From contig MKRJ01000020.1 of NCBI GenBank assembly GCA_001896885.1, positions 31,527 through 95,526 of the forward strand: 64,000 nucleotides of DNA, given 5' to 3'. The stretch's first letter is position 1, and each line of letters begins with the position of its first letter. The notes under the pieces are model-generated. The model had not been told where the DNA came from, did not search any database, and saw only the letters and a program-made list of their open reading frames with translations. The translations under genes and the position numbers were made by a program. This document shows, piece by piece, positions 61,111-64,000 of the stretch. Source of the stretch: Rhizobiales bacterium 65-79 (lineage in GTDB: Bacteria; Pseudomonadota; Alphaproteobacteria; Rhizobiales; Rhizobiaceae).

Positions 61111-62057
61111 GTCTCGCGCGTTCCCATGAGGCCGCGCGGCCGGAAGATCAGGATCAGCACCAGAAGCAGATAGGGAAGGATGGGGGCGACTTGCGCCACC
61201 GTCACGTTCCAGATGTCGCTGAGATAGGTCTGCAGCGCGCCGGCACTCGCCGAGGAGCCGAACAGATCGGCGAGCGAGGCGTTCGAGGCCACGGCGAAGG
61301 TCTGCAGGAGGCCGATCAGGAGCGAGGCGATGAAGGCGCCGCCGAGCGAGCCTAGCCCGCCCACGACCACCACCACGAAAAGGATCGGGCCGAGCAGACC
61401 GGCCATGTTCGACTGCGTGACCAGCGCCGGGCCGGCGATGACTCCGGCGACGGCGGCGAGCGCCACGCCGACGCCGAAAACCAGCATGAAGACGCGGTCG
61501 ACATTGTGGCCGAGCATGGCGACCATGCCGGGGTGGCTGAGGGCGGCCTGCACGACAAGGCCGATCCGCGTCCGCTTGATGACAAGCAGAAGCACCAGGA
61601 AGATGGCGACCGAGATCAGGAGTTCGAACATCTTGAAGGCCGGATATTCCGTGCCGAAGACGGTGAAGGCCGGGAAATCGAGCGACCGCGGCACTTCGTA
61701 GTCCACCGGCAGCTTGCCCCAGACCATCTCGACGGCCTGCTGGATCACGTAGGTGAGCCCGAAGGTGAACAGGAGTTCGGCGACATGTCCATGGCGGTGC
61801 ACGCGGCGCAGCCCATATCGCTCGACCGCCATGCCGATCAGCCCGACCAGCAGCGGCGCGATGACGAGGCCCGGCCAGAAGCCGACGCGCCGGCTGATCT
61901 CGAAGCCGAAGAAGGCGCCGAGCATGTAGAAGCCGGCATGGGCGAAATTGAGCACGCCCATCATCGAGAAGATGACGGTCAGGCCGCTGGCCATGAGGAA
62001 CAGCAGCATGCCGTAGAGGATGCCATTGAGCGTCGAGATGAATACGATCTCAAACAA
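61107..62057 (-). CDS. ABC transporter permease, LivH type
   Basis: 316 residues starting at TTG (62057); no nearby ATG and only a weak purine stretch upstream, so the start is less certain. It has LNGILYGMLLFLMASGLTVIFSMMGVLNFAHAGFYMLGAF at the N terminus and RTRIGLVVQAALSHPGMVAMLGHNVDRVFMLVFGVGVALAAVAGV in the middle. VVVVVGGLGSLGGAFIASLLIGLLQTF comes near the end, as in LivH. It follows the binding-protein gene after 96 bases with a hairpin in between. Confidence 0.9.
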   Translation of the reverse strand: MFEIVFISTLNGILYGMLLFLMASGLTVIFSMMGVLNFAHAGFYMLGAFFGFEISRRVGFWPGLVIAPLLVGLIGMAVERYGLRRVHRHGHVAELLFTFGLTYVIQQAVEMVWGKLPVDYEVPRSLDFPAFTVFGTEYPAFKMFELLISVAIFLVLLLVIKRTRIGLVVQAALSHPGMVAMLGHNVDRVFMLVFGVGVALAAVAGVIAGPALVTQSNMAGLLGPILFVVVVVGGLGSLGGAFIASLLIGLLQTFAVASNASLADLFGSSASAGALQTYLSDIWNVTVAQVAPILPYLLLVLILIFRPRGLMGTRET

Positions 62058-62118
62058 CGGTCCGGTCCACCCCGTATCGCATGGTCAAGACAGGAAACGG
62101 TCCTCCGGCGGAGAAGCC

Positions 62119-62142
62119 GCGCCGGGGAAACTACCCCGGCGC
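62119..62142 (-). other. GC hairpin after the Liv-type binding-protein gene
   Basis: A perfect nine-base stem (62119-62127 with 62134-62142) with a six-base loop, twelve bases after the binding-protein stop. No T run follows. It parallels the hairpin at 20460-20483 and could stabilise the upstream mRNA. Confidence 0.55.
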
Positions 62143-62153
62143 GCCATCCGCCG

Positions 62154-63404
62154 CTACTTGGGACGCTTCATCTTGCAGGTGGTTTCGGTGATCGTGTCCT
62201 TGACCGGGACCTGCGCCACTTCCTTCCAGCCCCAGCCCGTGTTCTCCTCGTCGAACTCAGTCTTGGTATCGACCGGCTCGAGGGTGGAGATGTAGAGCGG
62301 CTGGAAGAACTGGTGGTCGTCGGCGCGCATGAAGCCTTCGTCGCCGCTCGAGAAGGTCTTGTATTTCATGCCTTCTAGCTTCGGGGCGAACTTGGCCGGA
62401 TCGTCCGACTTGGCCTCCTCGATCGCCTCGAAAAGCATGCCCGTCAGGTTGAAGAGGCGCGGATAGTAGACGGGCTCCTTCGGATAGGCCTCCATGTAGG
62501 CCCTGATCGTCTCCTGGGCCGGCTTGTAGTCGATATTGTTGATGCCCTCGGTGATCTGGAACACCTGGTCGGCGAGGCCTGCCTGCTTGACGGCTGTCGG
62601 GCCGCCCGCGCCGCCGGCGTAGAAGGTGTACCATTTGACCTTGAGGCCGGCGTCGGCAGCTGCCTTGATCAGGAGCGCGAGGTCCTGGCCCCAATTGCCG
62701 GTAATGACGGTGTCCGCCCCGGAAGCCTTGATCTTGGCGACATAGGGAGAGAAGTCCGTCACCTTGACCAGCGGATGGAATTCGTTGCCGACGATCTGGA
62801 CGTCGGGGCGCTTCTCCTTGAGCATCTTCACCGCGGTGTCGGCGACCGAGTGGCCGAAGGAATAGTCCTGGTCGATCAGGTAGACCTTCTTGAGGTCCTT
62901 CTGGCCTTTCAGATAGTTGGTCAGCGCCTCGAGCTTGATGTTGACGGCCGCGTCCCAGGCGAAATGCCAGTAGCTGCATTTCTCGTTGGTCAGGATCGGG
63001 TCGATGGCCGCGTAGTTCAGATGAATGACGTTCTTGTCGGGGTTGCGTTCGTTGTACTTCCTCAGGAAGTCCTCGATCGCCACGGCCACCGACGAGCCGT
63101 TGCCCTGGATGATGATCCGGATGCCCTGGTCGATCGCCTTCTGCACCTGGACAAGGCTCTTCTGCGGGTTGACTTCGTTGTCGAAGGGAACGACCTCCAG
63201 CTTCTCGCCGTTGACGCCGCCCTTGGCGTTGATCCTCTCGGCGATGAATCTGAGCTGGTTCAGGCCGATCTGGCCGATACTGGCGCCACCGCCCGAGAGC
63301 GGGTCGACATAGGCGAGCTTGAGCGTGCCCTCGGCCGCCGCCGGCATGGCGGACAGGCCAAGGATGGACAGCGCGGCCGCCGCCAAGGCAAGTTTCTTCG
63401 TCAT
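62154..63404 (-). CDS. Branched-chain amino acid-type ABC transporter substrate-binding protein
   Basis: 416 residues from ATG 63404, with GGAGG upstream. The signal peptide is MTKKLALAAAALSILGLSAMPAAA. The mature protein is a type I binding protein: LKLAYVDPLSGGGASIGQIGLNQLRFIAERINAKGGVNGEKLEVVPFDNEVNPQKSLVQVQKAIDQGI and VYLIDQDYSFGHSVADTAVKMLKEKRPD. Cys residues near the start of the central part (NEKCSYWHF) and end (TTCKMKRPK) might form a disulphide. Many rhizobial proteins of this group bind aromatic acids rather than leucine, so the cargo is open. It is the first gene of the Liv-type operon. Confidence 0.92.
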   Translation of the reverse strand: MTKKLALAAAALSILGLSAMPAAAEGTLKLAYVDPLSGGGASIGQIGLNQLRFIAERINAKGGVNGEKLEVVPFDNEVNPQKSLVQVQKAIDQGIRIIIQGNGSSVAVAIEDFLRKYNERNPDKNVIHLNYAAIDPILTNEKCSYWHFAWDAAVNIKLEALTNYLKGQKDLKKVYLIDQDYSFGHSVADTAVKMLKEKRPDVQIVGNEFHPLVKVTDFSPYVAKIKASGADTVITGNWGQDLALLIKAAADAGLKVKWYTFYAGGAGGPTAVKQAGLADQVFQITEGINNIDYKPAQETIRAYMEAYPKEPVYYPRLFNLTGMLFEAIEEAKSDDPAKFAPKLEGMKYKTFSSGDEGFMRADDHQFFQPLYISTLEPVDTKTEFDEENTGWGWKEVAQVPVKDTITETTCKMKRPK

Positions 63405-63533
63405 TGAACTCCTCCACATTGCTGCGCCCGCTCGTTTCGGCAAGCGGGCCGGCTCCCTGCTGAAGGCGCCTGCCGTCGGGCGCCCGGTCGTTCCCCGCCT
63501 CAATTCCTCGGGAAACATTCTCCCCCGGCTGGA

Positions 63534-63922
63534 CTACGAGACCAATTTCCCTCCCTGGCCGGTTGTCGATGCATGTCCGTTGCGAGGATGGGGGCCGGCG
63601 GAGGGCGATGCCGCGGCCACGCTCGCGAGCTCGCGCTCGGCCTGGACGAAACCGTAGGCGGGGACGATCTCCTCCGTCCGGTCCCCGATCTCGTCCCACG
63701 CCGCGATGACGCCGTCGGCCGCATGCCCGCCGCCGCCAATCCGGGCTCCCTTCGTCAGGGTCACGTTGGCGCGCGCGAAATGGCCCGCTCCGGCGCACAA
63801 TATGGCCCGCGTCGGCGCGTCGTCCCCGACCAGGGCCACGAGACCCGGGCTCACCAGTTCCGGCGCCAGCTTTTCCAGCGCATCGGGCGAGAGTATATCG
63901 TCGGTCATCCGCGTAGTGGCGG
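63534..63922 (-). pseudogene. 3' fragment of a short-chain dehydrogenase/reductase gene
   Basis: About 129 codons remain. ATTRMTDDILSPDALEKLAPELVSPGLVALVGDD-like sequence and GAGHFARANVTLTKGARIGGGG correspond to the last third of the ~300-residue SDR proteins related to the peroxisomal multifunctional-enzyme dehydrogenase. The Rossmann motif and the Tyr-x-x-x-Lys catalytic site are missing because the IS-like sequence begins where they should be. The stop is TAG at 63534. The first in-frame ATG gives a 124-residue product that would lack catalytic residues. It lies 129 bases upstream of the Liv-type binding-protein gene. Confidence 0.75.
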
Positions 63923-64000
63923 TGGGTGTTGATTTCCGCCGAGAACTGACCCGGGATTGGGCGGTTTTTCCATTGAGAAGTGACCCATGTTTGAACCCAC
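63923..64000. mobile_element. End of an IS21-family-like insertion sequence
   Basis: From about 63923 the sequence changes character and reads TGGGTGTTGATTTCC. On the minus strand two similar units occur: GGGTCACTTCTCAATGGAAA and GGGTCAGTTCTCGGCGGAAA, 33 bases apart. Multiple short terminal repeats of this GGGTCA-n-TTCTC type are what I know from IS21-family ends in rhizobia. Only 78 bases are inside the window, so no transposase is seen and the exact end is approximate. Confidence 0.6.

Noticed and set aside
1..64000. tRNA or rRNA genes, CRISPR arrays, prophage or toxin-antitoxin genes
   Set aside because: None was seen while reading both strands; short RNA genes cannot be fully excluded without a covariance search.

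Overview
The window looks like a chromosomal or megaplasmid segment of a GC-rich alphaproteobacterium of the Hyphomicrobiales (Mesorhizobium/Aminobacter/Agrobacterium-like). This is inferred from the gene content: phnWAY with a LysR gene, an amino acid:[carrier protein] ligase operon, many ABC importers and IclR pairs. It is a catabolic region built from about eight gene blocks, most with their own regulator. I see no rRNA, tRNA, CRISPR array or replication origin. The only trace of a mobile element is an IS21-like end at the right edge.

Layout. 0-7.3 kb: a partial class III aminotransferase (-), an IclR regulator (+), an aldehyde dehydrogenase (-), a second IclR regulator (+), then a Tm-1-like/UPF0261 protein, a HAD hydrolase and a second class III aminotransferase (+). 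7.3-12.6 kb: a homoprotocatechuate (3,4-dihydroxyphenylacetate) meta-cleavage operon, hpaFEDGH (+), with divergent hpaR. 12.6-23.8 kb: a minus-strand short-chain amide block, read amiC, amiR, urtABCDE-type importer, amiE amidase, and a CbbQ/CbbO-type AAA+/VWA pair. 24.1-31.9 kb: a tightly packed six-gene operon read carrier protein, acyl-CoA dehydrogenase-like, amino acid:[carrier protein] ligase, DUF1839, GH2 glycosidase, double alpha/beta hydrolase. 32.1-46.2 kb: uptake (phnSTUV-type) and breakdown (phnW, phnA, phnY plus three accessory oxidoreductase/PLP genes) of 2-aminoethylphosphonate, with a divergent LysR gene. 46.3-49.9 kb: a GST with a histone-H1-like tail, a VOC protein, a PaaK-like AMP ligase and a citryl-CoA-lyase-like protein. 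50.1-58.1 kb: a Crp/Fnr regulator, an amidase-signature amidase (+), and a dipeptide-type ABC importer ending in a prephenate-dehydratase-like gene. 58.4-63.4 kb: a Liv-type ABC importer. 63.5-64 kb: the 3' remnant of a short-chain dehydrogenase cut off by the IS end.

The clearest regulatory structure is in the amide block. A good sigma-70 promoter upstream of amiC is followed by two small hairpins with six-base loops, and the second overlaps the 5' arm of an intrinsic terminator. The amiR-urtA gap repeats this and adds a second terminator just before urtA. This is the expected layout for ANTAR (AmiR) antitermination, so AmiR may control both its own mRNA and the transporter/amidase mRNA. Two further motifs link genes within the window. 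A 20-base site (TAnTTCnCnnGnnAAnTA) lies upstream of both IclR genes and in the hpaR-hpaF gap. A 24-base ATAA-N16-TTAT site lies upstream of both phnW and phnS. The six-gene carrier-protein operon is the best candidate for an incompletely described pathway.
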